Assembly: GCA_022059125.1 (NCBI GenBank)
Contig: JAEUWY010000002.1
Span: 744,001-808,000, forward strand
Direction of reading: 5' to 3'
DNA: 64,000 bases
Origin: Corynespora cassiicola
Taxonomy: Eukaryota > Ascomycota > Dothideomycetes > Pleosporales > Corynesporascaceae
The notes beneath the pieces are model-generated. The model was not told the origin of the DNA. It made no database searches and worked only from the letters and a program-made list of their open reading frames with translations. Below are positions 9,420-22,162 of this stretch, one piece after another. The position numbers were made by a program, and so were the translations under genes. Positions within the stretch are counted from its first letter, which is position 1, and every line of letters begins with the position of its first letter.

Positions 9420-12400
9420 ATGGCTGATTTCCTGACTGCAGTATCATCTACAAAACTGAAGAAATCAGCGACGCTCGTCCAAGAGGTGGGCAGTGCGAGA
9501 CAGCGAAATGCCTACATAAGCATAGGATCGCCCGAGGAGGCACTGAAAGCGCTCAAAGATGAACCAGATATTGATACAGTAAGCAGAACTCTGGATTATC
9601 TGCATTCTGAATCCCAAAGAAAAGATGGGTTTAACCTCATAACACCGGACCCACTGTCGGCCAACATAGCCTATCAACTAGTTAATACTACCATACCAGA
9701 CTATTGGAGGTCATTTGAGGCGAAAAAACCTCAAATTAAACAGCTCGTAAGCTGTCTGCAAAACCCATCTGGCCTTGGGGCAATCATCAATAGACTCCGC
9801 CCGCTGATTGCCGACTGCCGCAAGAAGAATCCCGCCGGCTCAGCGCGCAATCCTTCTGAGCACGTAGAGGATCTTGTCCAAGTTCTTGAGCAGGTGCTAG
9901 CGGATGATTTGATTACCACAAATGTTTGGGAATCCATCAAGGCTCACGCAAAGAGTTCGACGCAGCAAAAGTTGATGTGGAAAGAATTTATTAGTCAAAT
10001 TGCGTCAGGCAGAATCTTGTCGCTTGCTGCTGAAGCATCAGACCTCCTAAGAGAAAAGGGCTCTGCCCAATCCACGTCATGGCTGGCCAAGGGCGCGGAA
10101 TACGCTTCTTGGCTAGGCCGAACTATCTCTTTGTTGATGAGAAAGATGCATCGTATCGACGACTCTAAACAAGCAGTCTTGGAGATTTGTGGTAAAGTGT
10201 TATCTCTAGGCTACACTGGTAGGTTCTATTCCACTCTTAGATTCTTGTTCTAATGACTTAATAGACCACATTGTTTCCTCTATGCTGCTAGGAATGATAG
10301 AAGATGAGTCTATCGAACCCTTGTATCATTTCTTCTCTCAAATGAAATCATTTGAGCAACGGAAATATATAGTCGCACTAGTCGCTTTTTCGTCAAAGTA
10401 TTTCGCGACGGCCAAGGACAAGACAGCAGATGCAGCGTTAGACGAAAGCCCGGGGATTTCTGGTATGGCCGCCTTATTCCACGGGATTCTCAACGGGAAC
10501 GATTCTGTGAAAGACATGCTTCTAGTAGCTGTCATAAAGTCTGCAATTCCTAAACTTGATGATTCATTGGCCACTCGTCGGAGTATCATCGCTGCGTTGG
10601 CTCAGGATGAAGGTAAGCGAAGCCATAGAGTTATTTTTGGTGCATACTGATCTTCAGCAGAAAGAATCCAAAATTTGCTCGAGGAAAGCCTCAAACTGTT
10701 TGGGGATTCTTTCTACATCAGACACACGCCGATATTACAACAAGAAGGTATGTCATGCTGAGCCTTACGCTTGATTGATTACTGATCTAGCAGCTCTGGC
10801 GCAAACGTTGGCAATCACGAGCGGATACATCCAAAGATCACAGCCTATGTTTTTGACAATGATGGCGAAATCGAGTTATCAAGTAACCGGCATGTCGAAT
10901 CGAATCGGCGCAACTTCACTACGCGCTCGCTTTCTCGGAATGGCTGTTGGTGTTGCCCTCTCCCGGATGGTCGATAAACCCGAGACGCAGCTCAAATTTG
11001 ATCTCGAGGGCACCGAGGCAGATGAGGCCGGTTGGTATCAGCAATTAACTGAAGTCAACGATCAATTGGGCAGCACCCAAGATCTCAAGTCCCATCTCGA
11101 GAAAAAGCCCATCAAGCACAATCTTCCATATCGTGGTACAGCAAAGGCTAAGGCCAGTTCGGTCGCAACAAACAAGCCGGCAATCACAGAAATTTCAGGC
11201 CCCCGAATCGTCGAGATACTGGATGATTCGGAGGATGACGATGATTTGATTCCATATGAGAAGCCTGACTCCGATCCAGAAGATGACACGGACGATCCGA
11301 CAGAAATCAATCGTAACAAACCCACAGCTCCAGTCTACATCCGCGATCTCATCACAGGCCTACGTGAACAAGAAGACGTTGACCGCCATGAGCTTGCGTT
11401 GACAACAGCAGCTCCGTTGATAAAGCGGAAGTCGAATTTTGGAACAGAGGTACTCGACCACATCGAGGAGCTCGCCACCATATTGGTTGGACTCAATGAC
11501 TCCTTCAATCTGCCCAATTTCCTTGAAAAACGCCAACAAGCTCTAATTGCGGTGTTGCTCGCCAAACCTGGGCCAATGGCTCAATGGTTCGTGCGGTCTT
11601 TCTTCTCAGGCGATTACTCCTACCAGCAGCGCGTCGCGATGCTCACCACGTTAGGGCTAGGTGCACGCGAACTAGCCGGTCTAAAAGACTCTTCCACCGA
11701 GGATTTCATTCCCACTGCGCCATCGTTTCCTAGTAAAACACTGCCCAACAACCTGCACAAAATCTACGCACCGGATATCGACTCTGTGGCCAAGGTCACG
11801 AGTGGTCTAGCCAAACAGCTACTGTCACCCATCGCAGCCAGCGCAGCAGACCAACTCTCCGGCCCCGACATCCTGAAAGTACGCACCTTCTCCTCGCGCA
11901 TGGAAGTCGAGAAACGGCGCAAGAAGCCCATCCCGAATGCCCTAGCGCAGGTCGTGGCCGATAACTTCTTTTTCCCGCTGACTGGACGGTGGTGGATTGC
12001 GGTGCGAGCAGACTCTGACTCCATGTATACGAGCACGCATCTCCTTCCGCCATTCCTTCATACGCTAGCCTTGCTGATGAATGCCTCTGGGCCCTCGACT
12101 CTGGCACTGCCTCAAATGACGCGCGAGCTTTGGGATTTGTTGCTTTCAGTGAGAGGTGTCGCGGGTAAGGACAAGGCTGTGTTGGGCGCACTACTCTTTG
12201 CGTTCTTGATGCTTCTTGAAACCAATGCGGATAAAGAGAGAATGGCGACGGAGCAATCAAAGGAGCTCCTCGAGACGCAGGAGTGGGTGCGCATGGTCTT
12301 TGAGGGGCTGGGCTCGGGCAGCGAGGAGGATGAGAAGGTCAGGGTATTGGCTGCCGGTGTGTTGGTCCGGGCACAAGAAGTTGTGGAAAAGTACCAGAGG

Positions 12401-12430
12401 AGATTGGTTGGCAGCATGATGGACTACTGA
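9420..12430 (+). CDS. TEL2: Telomere length regulation protein TEL2 (TTT complex)
   Basis: The four exons are 9420-10218, 10292-10612, 10658-10747 and 10791-12430, totalling 2850 nt and 949 aa. The protein is an alpha-solenoid. The conserved C-terminal Tel2 domain begins around the segment RARFLGMAVGVALSRMVD, followed by an acidic stretch (DDSEDDDDLIPY). In other organisms Tel2 works with Tti1 and Tti2 as a co-chaperone that matures PIKK kinases (TOR, ATM, ATR, DNA-PK types). The N-terminal segment TIPDYWRSF also fits the family. I used the ATG at 9420. A frame extension upstream begins at a TTG and is not needed. The acceptors of introns 2 and 3 are tandem NAGNAG sites, so each junction can vary by one codon. 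Confidence 0.87.
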
Positions 12431-13122
12431 AGCCGCGGAGGTAGTAAAACGAATACGAGTAGAACCTTGGCGAGGGTGATCTGGAAGGTTGGGGTTGTTC
12501 CAATAGTACTCTTTTTCCCAATCAAGTATGCAGCATGACCTGAAAATACTGCAGCCAGTTTCTTGGGAAGGCTTTGATTTTGCGTTGGTGGTTGCGACCG
12601 TAACGCCTTCTTTCCGATAAGGCATCTTTTGGACCCAGATCCAGGTGCTTCGCCACGTCTGGATGGAAAAAGTAATCAGGCGCATCATGTTGCGTTAGGG
12701 CCTTAGCTCAGGCTTGGTGTCTATATATATATATATATATCAAGTTCATTGCTAAGTCACCAGAGCCAAGCATACTGCAGTGCATTTTCTTTATTGGTGG
12801 CGCATGAAAACCTGGACAAGTGGACGCTAACGCGATGGAGGGTGGCCAACTATGAACGACTCGGCGGCCAGACATTTGACTGCAATATGGGCCTTTCTCA
12901 AGTAGCAGAAAACTTTAAAAGAAGAAGGTTTTAGCCCTTATTTTTGATCGAAATTTATCCAATATCCTCGCAAACTTTCCTCGTTGATATGCAGTCTCCT
13001 TATAGCAGCTCCGTGGAACCGTCAGGCTATGCGTTGCTGAGGCCTGCCTACCAAAGTAAATTTGCACCTCAAATCTTTGTTCTGAGCTAAATGTAAGGAT
13101 TTCAGATCCAAAAGCATACGTC
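12431..13122. other. Intergenic DNA with a (TA)n microsatellite
   Basis: This spacer holds the TEL2 3' region and the promoter of the membrane protein gene at 13123. An uninterrupted TA dinucleotide run lies at about 12722-12740. I see no supported gene. Confidence 0.5.
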
Positions 13123-15234
13123 ATGCACCCAAAGCCTGTTGAGGCTTTGGATCACATCGATTCATGGCCTTTGGACCCTAAAATCCTCAATAGCTCGACG
13201 CTTACATGGCTTTCACGTCTTATTCCCCATGTTAGCTTACTAATTATTCCTATTTGTCTTATTGGTACGAACATAACCCATTTTTTATCATTGTTTTACA
13301 TTCGTACATGCAGGTTTCTAAGGCATATAGGACTTGGAATCACTGTGCTTGACTTAGATAACAAAGCAGTGTCTAGCACAGGAGACACAGTCCTGCAAAC
13401 AATGGCTGTTATCGCTACTTTATGGCCTATTCTTTTTGCTTCAGTTGTTGGGCCGATGGTCAAATCCACAGCACTTTACAGAGCACAAAAGGGTGCCAAA
13501 CTTGGAGCAAGTAGCCCATGTCAAGAGTTATATCTTCGTGTACTAATACAAGCACAGATCATAGAAATTATTTCAACAAGCCAAACGTTTATTAGTACAG
13601 TCAGAACATGCGTAACAATTAGGATTTTCAGTTTATGGCCTTTGATTCTCCTATCCATCTGGGCTTTAAGTCCTGCAGGGGGCCAAGGCGCTTTGCGCGC
13701 AATGGGAACGCAACCGAACACAACTATTCACGAATATCCCCTCATTACTTACCCTGTAAACAACTTCTCTGTTTATGGATTAAGTACCTTCAATTCTGGA
13801 GCATCAGGTGGAGCATCTTTGATCAATAATTTCAAAGCTATTGTTGGCGCCGTGTTCACAGCTCAAGATATGGGTCTTTTGCATGCAAATGGAACAAGCC
13901 ATGGCTTTGAAAAATCGATTGACCGTGTAGGGGGGCTTGATCAGGCTATTGAGTTATGTAAAAAGGATATGTGGCGTAACATACGGATTCCTTTTATGCA
14001 TTTACTTCCCGGGTATCAGGCTTCGAGTAAGTACGAGTGGGTGTACGTTCCCAAGAACGCTATATCTGAGTATTCATCCCTCATCGGCGTACCATCTCGA
14101 GGTATCCCTTTAGACAAAAAAGGAAATATGTCTTATCTTATTCAGAGTAACTACCAAGTCTTGAAGGTGAGATGATTTCGTACCATTGTTAGATGGGACT
14201 ATCTAATGAAACTGAAGTGCAAACCCCAGTGGATCAATTATCGTACTTGGCTTCAAGAAAACAATGGTAGCCAATTACTAGGACCTTTCACGAGTGCGCC
14301 TATGGCCGCCAGTGGAATCCCAAATCTTTATTGGGACATCATAAAAGAGGGATATGGCCGATACGAACCGACTATGGACACATCACACTCTACCGCGCTC
14401 AAGAGGCCGACGACACTTATGTTCTATACTATGAACAATGTAACTTTCTGTGAGACAGTCACAGAATATGTAGAGACTTCAGTCAGATGCCAGCGTATGA
14501 CAATCGGTGGCGAGTTGAAATGTTCAGTCACCAAAATGCGCAATATTCCTGGGTTTGATGACTTAAGGAACGCCACTGCACTGAACGTAGGTTTTCATAG
14601 TGCGGTTCTTAAGCAAATCCCCTACACAATGGCAAGCAATCATCCATCTGAGGCAGGAATTCTTGAGAAATGGCTTAAAAATCCACCCACTGCATTCCAG
14701 GACTACGACCCGCTTCTCAAAGGCTGGTACCAAGGGTTCGAAGATGTTCCTATGGTGGTACTTCAGAACCGCCTCGCGATGATTCTCAACACTTTCAATC
14801 TGGCGACGCTTGATATGGAAAACATTGTTGGCAGTGATGGTTTGTCTTTAACGAACCGCGATGCTAATTGGGGCAATACAACAGGCAGTTGGTCAGAATA
14901 CACCCCACCAGTGTACCACCTAAGAAGAGCTTGGTTCTCGCTATATTTTGCTTCCGCATTCGTACTATTGGCTTGTGCAATTACGAATATTGTGCTGCGA
15001 GTACTTATTCGCGTGCCGGATTTCTTGGGGAGTGTCTCCGCTTTGACAAGAGATTCATTGTTTGTGGACGTGCCAACGCCTGCAAGCACGTTAGATGGAA
15101 CAGAAAGATCGAGATTATTACAACATAAATGGGTCATGATACAAGATGTGAGGCCGGGAAATGAAGTAGGAAGGATTGCTTTCAGTGATGCACCAGCTAT
15201 GGTACCTCTGCGAAAAGATAGACTATACATGTGA
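13123..15234 (+). CDS. Large fungal membrane protein with an extracellular Cys-containing domain
   Basis: The two exons are 13123-14166 and 14230-15234, totalling 2049 nt and 682 aa. Two or three N-terminal hydrophobic helices (around residues 30-55, 85-115 and 165-185) precede a long ectodomain-like region with several N-glycosylation sequons. One helix near residue 600 (SLYFASAFVLLACAITNIVL) is followed by a 75-residue tail. This layout matches a widespread uncharacterised Pezizomycotina membrane protein family. I recognise the layout but no defined function. An additional in-frame intron at 13265-13330 is possible and would remove 22 residues beside the first helix. Confidence 0.7.
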
Positions 15235-15748
15235 GACTTAGTCGGTACTCTTGATTAATTTTCAATCGGATGTTGTTAAATATTTAAATTGAATAGGCAG
15301 AATCGCACGAGGACCGGGGCCCTAAATCGCACACAAACACACAGGGGTTACCCCTAACAATGCGCTATTGTTAAATATAATTCAATTTGTTTATAAAGGA
15401 AGCAAATGAATCACTAGGGAGAAAGAAAAGTCAAACCTGTTTCGAATGTGCTGGACACCAGGATGTAACTGAGATTGTTTCATTAGAATGGACAGAAATA
15501 TGGTAAACCTAGTGAGCGTCTATTCAGCGGTTCACATGGGGATCGAGCGAAAACTAGATACATGTTCAGAAATAGTGGGCCCCAACAGAGATACTTCACC
15601 TGGCTAAGAAGCACACTAGTTTCTCAATCTTGTGCACGATTCATGTTTTCTTCCAGACCAAGCGTTGGTATATGCCTTTTTCGAAGAAAATACCTATATT
15701 CAACATAATAGAAAGCTACTACACCTAATTTCTACAACTCAACCTAGA
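15235..15748. other. AT-rich intergenic DNA between two convergent genes
   Basis: I find no coding signal here. The region holds the 3' ends of the genes at 13123 (plus) and 15749 (minus). A short AT-rich palindromic patch (TTAAATATTTAAAT) lies near 15275. Confidence 0.45.
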
Positions 15749-17613
15749 TCAACCATCCAGTTGTACATAGTGCTGCGTACCATAGGAGTCCATTTCTGGT
15801 ATGATACCGGGCGCTTCATATCTTATCTCACCGCCGCTTTCCACAGGCGGCCAAACGCTATTTGAGGGCATGGACACTTGATTCCCCTGTTCTTTGCTTT
15901 TCTCTCTCTTCCATTTACGTCTCATGAGAAAGATCAAGCTACCGAACACAAGGGCCAAAAATACGACAACGCCTGTTGCAATACCTCCTATGGTAGCAGC
16001 TGGAAGCCTACTACTAGAGCCCACTGTCGATAATGCGGAATCTGTACTCATTGTGGAAGTCGTTGTAGCACCGATGGTTGTTGTAGACACCTTTGAAGTA
16101 GTGCCCGTCTCTCCAGTTCCCACTTCACTAATCAAGCTCGCACATGCATCATCGACTTTGGAAAGCGTGTTTGCGACACCATTCATGTCAGAAGTACAAG
16201 GCCTCCCTTCCGTATGTTCCAACCAACTAATCGCCCACGAGTACCTTTCGGTAGAAGTGCAAATGCTGTAAGGTCCATAAACTCCATCCAGCGGACTGAC
16301 TCTGATTCCTGGACAGTTACGGTTTTCTGTGCCGCAAAGAGGCTGAAAGATTCCCACGAGATCATCAGGACTTTTTGTATTTAGACTCATCGTCGAATGG
16401 CAGTCTAAAACTTTCATCATACATTTGCAGAGTGTCTGGTTGCTGGGGGAAGGTGGGAGTGTAGTGGGTATCATCGGCCACACTATGCCAGAAGTCGAGC
16501 AAGATGCCTTTTTGAGGGAAGTTGGTGCGGATATGACAGGGCCTGGAGTGACTTGGGATAATATTGATGCAACGGAAGTGTAGGCCGGAAGAGGTGTCAC
16601 GTCTCCGCCTTCATCTTCTAGTAGGCCTAGAATATGTTAGTGACCAATTTAATGCCAGAAAGAAAATATTAGACCACCAACGCGTATCATTTGTGCGCCC
16701 ACCACTGTATACATATATAAAGCCTCCTGACAGTACGTTCAATGCATCTCTTCCAAAAACTTGAGCAGCGTCTCGGAGATCGCGCCCGTTGGGGTCGCTG
16801 TTCCATCCGCAACCGAGTTTTTCAGCCCATATGGGAACCGAAGACTTATTTGCTAATGAAATGATGTCATCGACCTGACCATTATGGGGGCAGCGCTTCA
16901 TGGTTGTTGTCAGGAAGACATTGGCAGGGTCTTCCCAGCAGCTAAAGTATTGAAGTATTCCCTCTGGGATGGCCGAATCTTCCTGCACAATATCTGGAAT
17001 GTTGTGGCCTATTGGTATATCTCTATAGCCTTTTGAAATGATGTAACTTCTAAGGTCGAGAACGATCCTCTTTATGAATGGGGCACTTTGAGTGGTGTAA
17101 TCCATTCCAGAATGATTTGCATTTAGGGCGACTTCTATACGAACCCCTAAAAGGTTTTTCCATTTTGCTAGCGCATCAATGCCAGATGTGAAGAATTCGA
17201 AAAGGGAAGCGTCCCATACAGGATAAGAGTCGCCAAAGTATTGAGTTTTCGAGGTAAATGCCGAGACTACGTATATACCTGCATCGGAAAGGATTTGCAT
17301 GCATTCTGAATAGTTTTCTGAAGGATCTAACTTGGACTGCAGAGCGTTCACGTTGAGATCCTGTAGGTATGGAACGTCGCTTGAACAAAGTGTGCCATTT
17401 TTAAGCCGCGAGCCGTCGTAGGTGATACCGCGGACAACAAATGGAATCCCATCTTCGAGTTCTAGCCGATTATCCTATTCTAGATGAGCAGAATTCACAA
17501 CAGCTTATATTTAGTACCTTTAGAATTACGGACTGGGTCCGAGCGTGCGCTGAAGCTATGAAAAAGATGATCAAAACTCGCAAAACGCGATGAAGATAGC
17601 TACCGCACCTCAT
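15749..17613 (-). CDS. GH72 (Gas/Gel)-like protein with degenerate active site, membrane helix and cytoplasmic tail
   Basis: The three exons are 17613-17518, 17474-16703 and 16626-15749, giving 581 aa. A donor at 16706 is also in frame. A signal peptide is followed by a GH72 beta-1,3-glucanosyltransferase-like domain at about residues 33-290. In active GH72 enzymes the acid/base lies in GNEV and the nucleophile in SEYGC. Here the matching segments read VRIEV (E146) and WAEKLGC (E250). Both Glu remain, but the Asn before the acid/base, the Tyr after the nucleophile and the NMYEWC segment are lost. A Cys-rich module (about 310-430) resembles the Gas/X8 region. A Ser/Thr stalk, one helix (about 500-522) and a 57-residue tail with a basic start follow, instead of a GPI signal. 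The fold call is good. Enzymatic activity is doubtful. Confidence 0.75.
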
Positions 17614-20069
17614 GCTTAAAGGCGGGACAATAGTAAGGCATAGATGGAGAAGAAAAATGAAATTAAGCTGGAAATTGATAAAGCTCACTTCTGCATGAGA
17701 TTTCTATGATTGAAAATGTCGCACAAGATGAGTTACCCGAACACCGACATGATAATGGGGGCCAGTATTCACCAGCGGAGTATTATTCAGATGCGGAGAT
17801 CCGAGAAAGCTGATACAAAGTCTCAGAACTTTGTTTTCCCGGAAAAGAGGGACGACTCTACATGGCTTGTTGATGATAAAATGTACGTGATCCGCATTGT
17901 CATTTATGCGAACTAGGTCAAATGCAAGAACTGACCTGCGACACATCAAGCCACGGCGCTCGACCTCTTATGAAGTCCGACCAAAAACAAGGACTGCCAT
18001 GATAGCTGTTTAAGAGCTGCGGTCAATTGATTCAAAAAATAAAACAGTATTTCTTGGAATGTTGGCAGATTAGAGTATATGGAGGCTGTGGGCGCGTACG
18101 CTTACTGTCTTGTGAAACTGGTGTGGATATCCAAGGGCCATACAGAGCGACCGCAGTGGACGGAAAATTAGGGCTAGTATGCTCCCATGCTCCGTATATC
18201 TATCTTTAGGCCGATAGCGGATTCATGCTTCCAAAGCTGACAAAAAAACCCATCATTCTATCTCATGCCGAAAAAGGTCAGTCGGTGGCCCAAGGTGGCG
18301 ATAAGTGGTAGTAACGCAGCTTAGTTGGGTGAGCGATTTTCAATTTTGGGGTCAGACGACTCTAGGAAAATTAAAAAATGTTTCCTAGTCTAGAGATACG
18401 CGCATTATGGTCGGAACAATATATTTTGTTCAATGTGCGGGGAAAAGCCGAGAAGCAATATACTCGGGCTGGGTTTTCATATATTCGGCGGCGATCCCAA
18501 AGTGCCGGATGGGATGAAAGGCCAATCAGCGGCTGCTTAGACCTCGCAAGGCTGGCAGCTGCCAGAGCCTTTTCCACATGGCAATAAGTCATGGAGCAGC
18601 TTTTCAGACGATGACTACGGTGTCAGACTCAGTATGAGTATGCTGGAGGTCTCCTTTGTTGACATAAGATCCAGTCAGGAGCTCCTTCGGGCCCCTGCTG
18701 GAAGCTAAGCTTAGAGACACACGGAGTGGCTGGGCCTCGTGGCATTGATTTGTCGGGCTGGAAAAGGCGACCAGGTATTCGGTAGATTAATTCTCGTGAT
18801 CTACCCCTGGCCCTCGTCATATCGGTCCAGTTGGGCTCTGTGGCGGTGGTGTACTACACACACACTTGCTCCCCGCGTTCTCTCGTGCCAGGCTAGGGAC
18901 AAATACATTAATTGTGTGGGTACGGCGTGGACTTGCATGGAGATTTGCACAGGGCGCCTTCCAAGCAAGCTTGACACGCTGACTGCGCTTTGGCGTTTCT
19001 GCTTGATCCTCCGTGAAGGAAGCGAGAAGGATGACACGCCGCGTCGGAAGTATGAGTTGACACGGCAGGTGTCGTCCCCAAGTCTCAACCTCAATCAGAA
19101 TTTTGTGGTGGCTGGTGTTAACGAGATGTTTGGCTCGGTATCTTGATTGTTGGAAACGACTGTGCCGCCAAAGAAGACGAAGGGTAGAGGGAGAGGTGTG
19201 GTGTTCGAGGGGTGGCTGTACGGGATCATCGGGACGCTAAGCCGCTTCGGCACGGAAACATGGCCCGAGCAGAGAGGACCTCACACGACCTATGGGTACG
19301 CCATCGATAGCATCCTCGCCACACTACCCATCGCATCGCAGCCGACAGCGGGCGCTGTGCCCCTGTTGATAATGGCTTCTTCCAGAACACTCGCTGTGCC
19401 GTGTCAGTGCGACTTCAACCACTCCACCTCTTGGCCTTGCGAATGAGGCTGGTGGTCGTCCCAACAGTCCAATCTGACGGGCCTCTGATGGCTAAAGTTA
19501 CCGGTCAAAGGGTGTGACAGTATCCAAGAACAAGCAAGGGAGCCCTTTATCTGGGGTGTCGTAGAAGGCTTAGCAATGGCAGGCGTATGGGGTCGAATTG
19601 ATGTAGAAGACGACTACTTTCAAGCCTCGGATTTATCCAGAGGGTAAAGCGAGACGCTCATCCTCTTCGCCATTTCAAGAAAGGCATGAAGGAGCTTCGT
19701 TGCATGCAGGCCGCGTGATGGCGGGCTCTTTTGCCATGCTGGACAAGGCCCCAATTCTTACTCCACTTTCCCCCAATCGTTCACCAGCATCGCGTTGGCG
19801 AGCGGCACAATCCCTGTCTTGCCTGCGCTGACACGAAGGCTCGGCCACTCTCGAGCTGGAAAGGCATAAGGGGTGGCTTGTGGTCCTCCCCGGTACGTAT
19901 GCACCTCATGCCTGTAGGTTATATTCGATGCCGGGTGCGCTAGGTCGAGCTGGCCAGCTATATGAATGTCCCTTCCCCATAGCCGTACTCCAGTGGCCCG
20001 AGCTCGCAATGAGCTCCTTCTTTCCGTCCGGATCGACCCAACTGCTCTCTGCCGTCGCTCATCGCCATC
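17614..20069. other. 2.5-kb gene-free region upstream of two divergent genes
   Basis: The region lies between the GH72-like gene (minus) and the sugar transporter (plus). Open frames such as 18739-19146 and 19147-19446 lack domains and splice continuity. It may hold long regulatory sequence or an unrecognised non-coding transcript. I see no transposon motifs. Confidence 0.4.
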
Positions 20070-22162
20070 ATGTCGTCGTTGCAGAGGCGGGATCCAAAGT
20101 ACGCTCATAGCGAACGGCCCGATAGCACCACCGAGATACGACAGGTTCAGAATGTTGCCCTAGCTGACGCGACGGCCAAGGCAGGTGTTACGCCATGGAC
20201 TCGGTCAATGTTCAAGGTAAGTAATGGGCGACTCTGTTGATCAATAGGGAAAGATAGACTTGGGATAAGGAGATCGCGCGATTACTTGCACGTCTTGCTG
20301 CTTCATCTCGAACAAAAACTGACTCTATATAGCTCTATCTGTGCTTGTTCATAGCGACTCTAAACTCTTGCATAAACGGTTATGATGGTTCATTGATGGG
20401 TGCAATCAACGAATACAAACAGTATCGCCAGTATTTTGGGTTTCCACTCGATGTGGGCACGCCAGAAACCGGGATCGTATACGCAATATATACAATAGGT
20501 AGGAGATTGCTAGGATATCCCTTCTGGAAGCATGATGGATTGTGTCAAGGTCTCCAAATTTCATGTCTAACCCAAACTTTAAGGCAACCTCGTCGGCTCT
20601 TTCGTAGCTGGGCCAGCTTGCGACTTTAGGGGACGAAAATGGGGCATGTTTATCGGTTGTCTCATCATTGTACTCGGCACTTTTGTACAAGCTACATGTA
20701 CAAATCTGGGCGGATTCATGGGAGGTAGATTTGTTCTTGGCTTCGGTGTTGCCATTACATCTACAGCAGGACCAGCCTACGCCAGCGAAATGGCACATCC
20801 GGCGTATCGAGGAGTTCTGACAGGGATATTCAATACTTTTTGGTTTGTGGGAGGAATTCCAGGTATGTCAAACAACGCGCATATCCAAAACTACGCCAAG
20901 TCTTGGATCGATTCTCTACCCAGTTCTAGGAAGAAGAAGATTCTAACATCTGCAACACATATAGGTACTTTTGTCCCATACGCTACTTCTGGAATTCCAA
21001 ACTCGCAATCTTGGAGAATTCCTGTGTGGCTCCAAATGGTATTCGCTGGCATTGTCCTCTGCAGTTCTCCGTTCCTACCCGAAACTCCGCGGTGGCTCAT
21101 TGCCAACGATCGCCACGAGGAGGCGCTAGACACCATGGCTCGATTCCATGGAGAAGGAAGCCGAGATAGCCCGATCGTGGAACTGGAATACAGGGAAATG
21201 GTGGAAGATATTTCGGTGACTGGCAGTGATAAACGCTGGTGGGGTACGTTTACGATCTATCAACATCTTTATGGAACGTAGGGACTTTGGGCTAACTTTC
21301 GCATTCTAGATTATAGAGAGTTGTTCAACACACGCGAATCACTCTACCGGACCATGCTGGTCGTTAGCATGGCATTTTTTGGGCAATGGAGCGGCAACGG
21401 ACCTGTTTCCTACTACTACACGACGATGCTCCGAGGAGCTGGCATCACGAGCAGACAGACTCGTCTCCTCTTCAACGGCATGCAAAATGTCGTGTCCTTC
21501 GCTGGTGCAGTTTTCGGAGCTATTTATACCGACAAATGGGGGCGGCGACCGCAACTACTGGTCTCTACAGGCTCATTAGTCTTCCTCTTCGCTATTGTAT
21601 GCGCGCTAGTCGCTACCAACATGGTGAATGGACCAGACGGGAAGCCCCAAACAGATGCAGATGGTATCCCGCTCATCAAAAGGGCTGGTCAAGCCAAGGC
21701 ATTTATCGCCTTTGTGTTCATTATCGGCTTCGTTTTTTCTGCCGGTTACACACCACTGCAACAGCTCTACCCAGTGGAATGCTTGCGATACGAGTCACGA
21801 GCCAAAGGGATGGCGTTTTACAACTTTTGGGTTAACATTGCTGGATTTTACAACACTTTCGTTACTGGAATCGCCTTTACGAACGCAGGATGGAAGGTAA
21901 ATGGCCAAAGCATTGCTTCATTGCCCAAAATTTCAAAAGCTAATCATACCTACAGTACTACTTCTTGTTCATATTCTGGGACATGTTCGAATTTTGTTTC
22001 ATCTATTTTCTCTATGTGGAGACACGCAGGCGTACTCTTGAAGAGCTGTCGGAGATTTTCAGGGCTAAAAATCCTGTCAAGGCGTCGCTAAGCAGGACAA
22101 GAATTGTCATGCACGGGTCGCATGGCGTGACGGAGCTTTTGGTCGACAAGGAACAGTCCTGA
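20070..22162 (+). CDS. MFS sugar transporter (sugar porter family, lactose-permease-like)
   Basis: The six exons are 20070-20216, 20333-20498, 20584-20862, 20965-21243, 21310-21896 and 21956-22162, totalling 1665 nt and 554 aa. Sugar-porter signatures are present: NGYDGSLMGAI in the first helix, DFRGRKWG in the first cytoplasmic loop, PETPRWL after helix 6, DKWGRR after helix 8 and VETRRRTLEE after helix 12. It should be a proton-coupled sugar importer in the plasma membrane. The sequence around the first helix and the central loop is closest, in my recollection, to fungal lactose-permease/hexose transporter subfamilies. Substrate cannot be read from the sequence. All five introns are 59-116 nt long with normal GT-AG borders. 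Confidence 0.9.

Noticed and set aside
13265..13330. A possible 66-nt intron in the membrane protein gene.
   Set aside because: It is in frame and plausible, but the uninterrupted frame is also acceptable. Sequence alone cannot decide, so I left it out of the model.
18739..19446. Two adjoining plus-strand open frames of 135 and 99 codons.
   Set aside because: They have no domain, no signal peptide and no splice continuity, and the codon use looks random.
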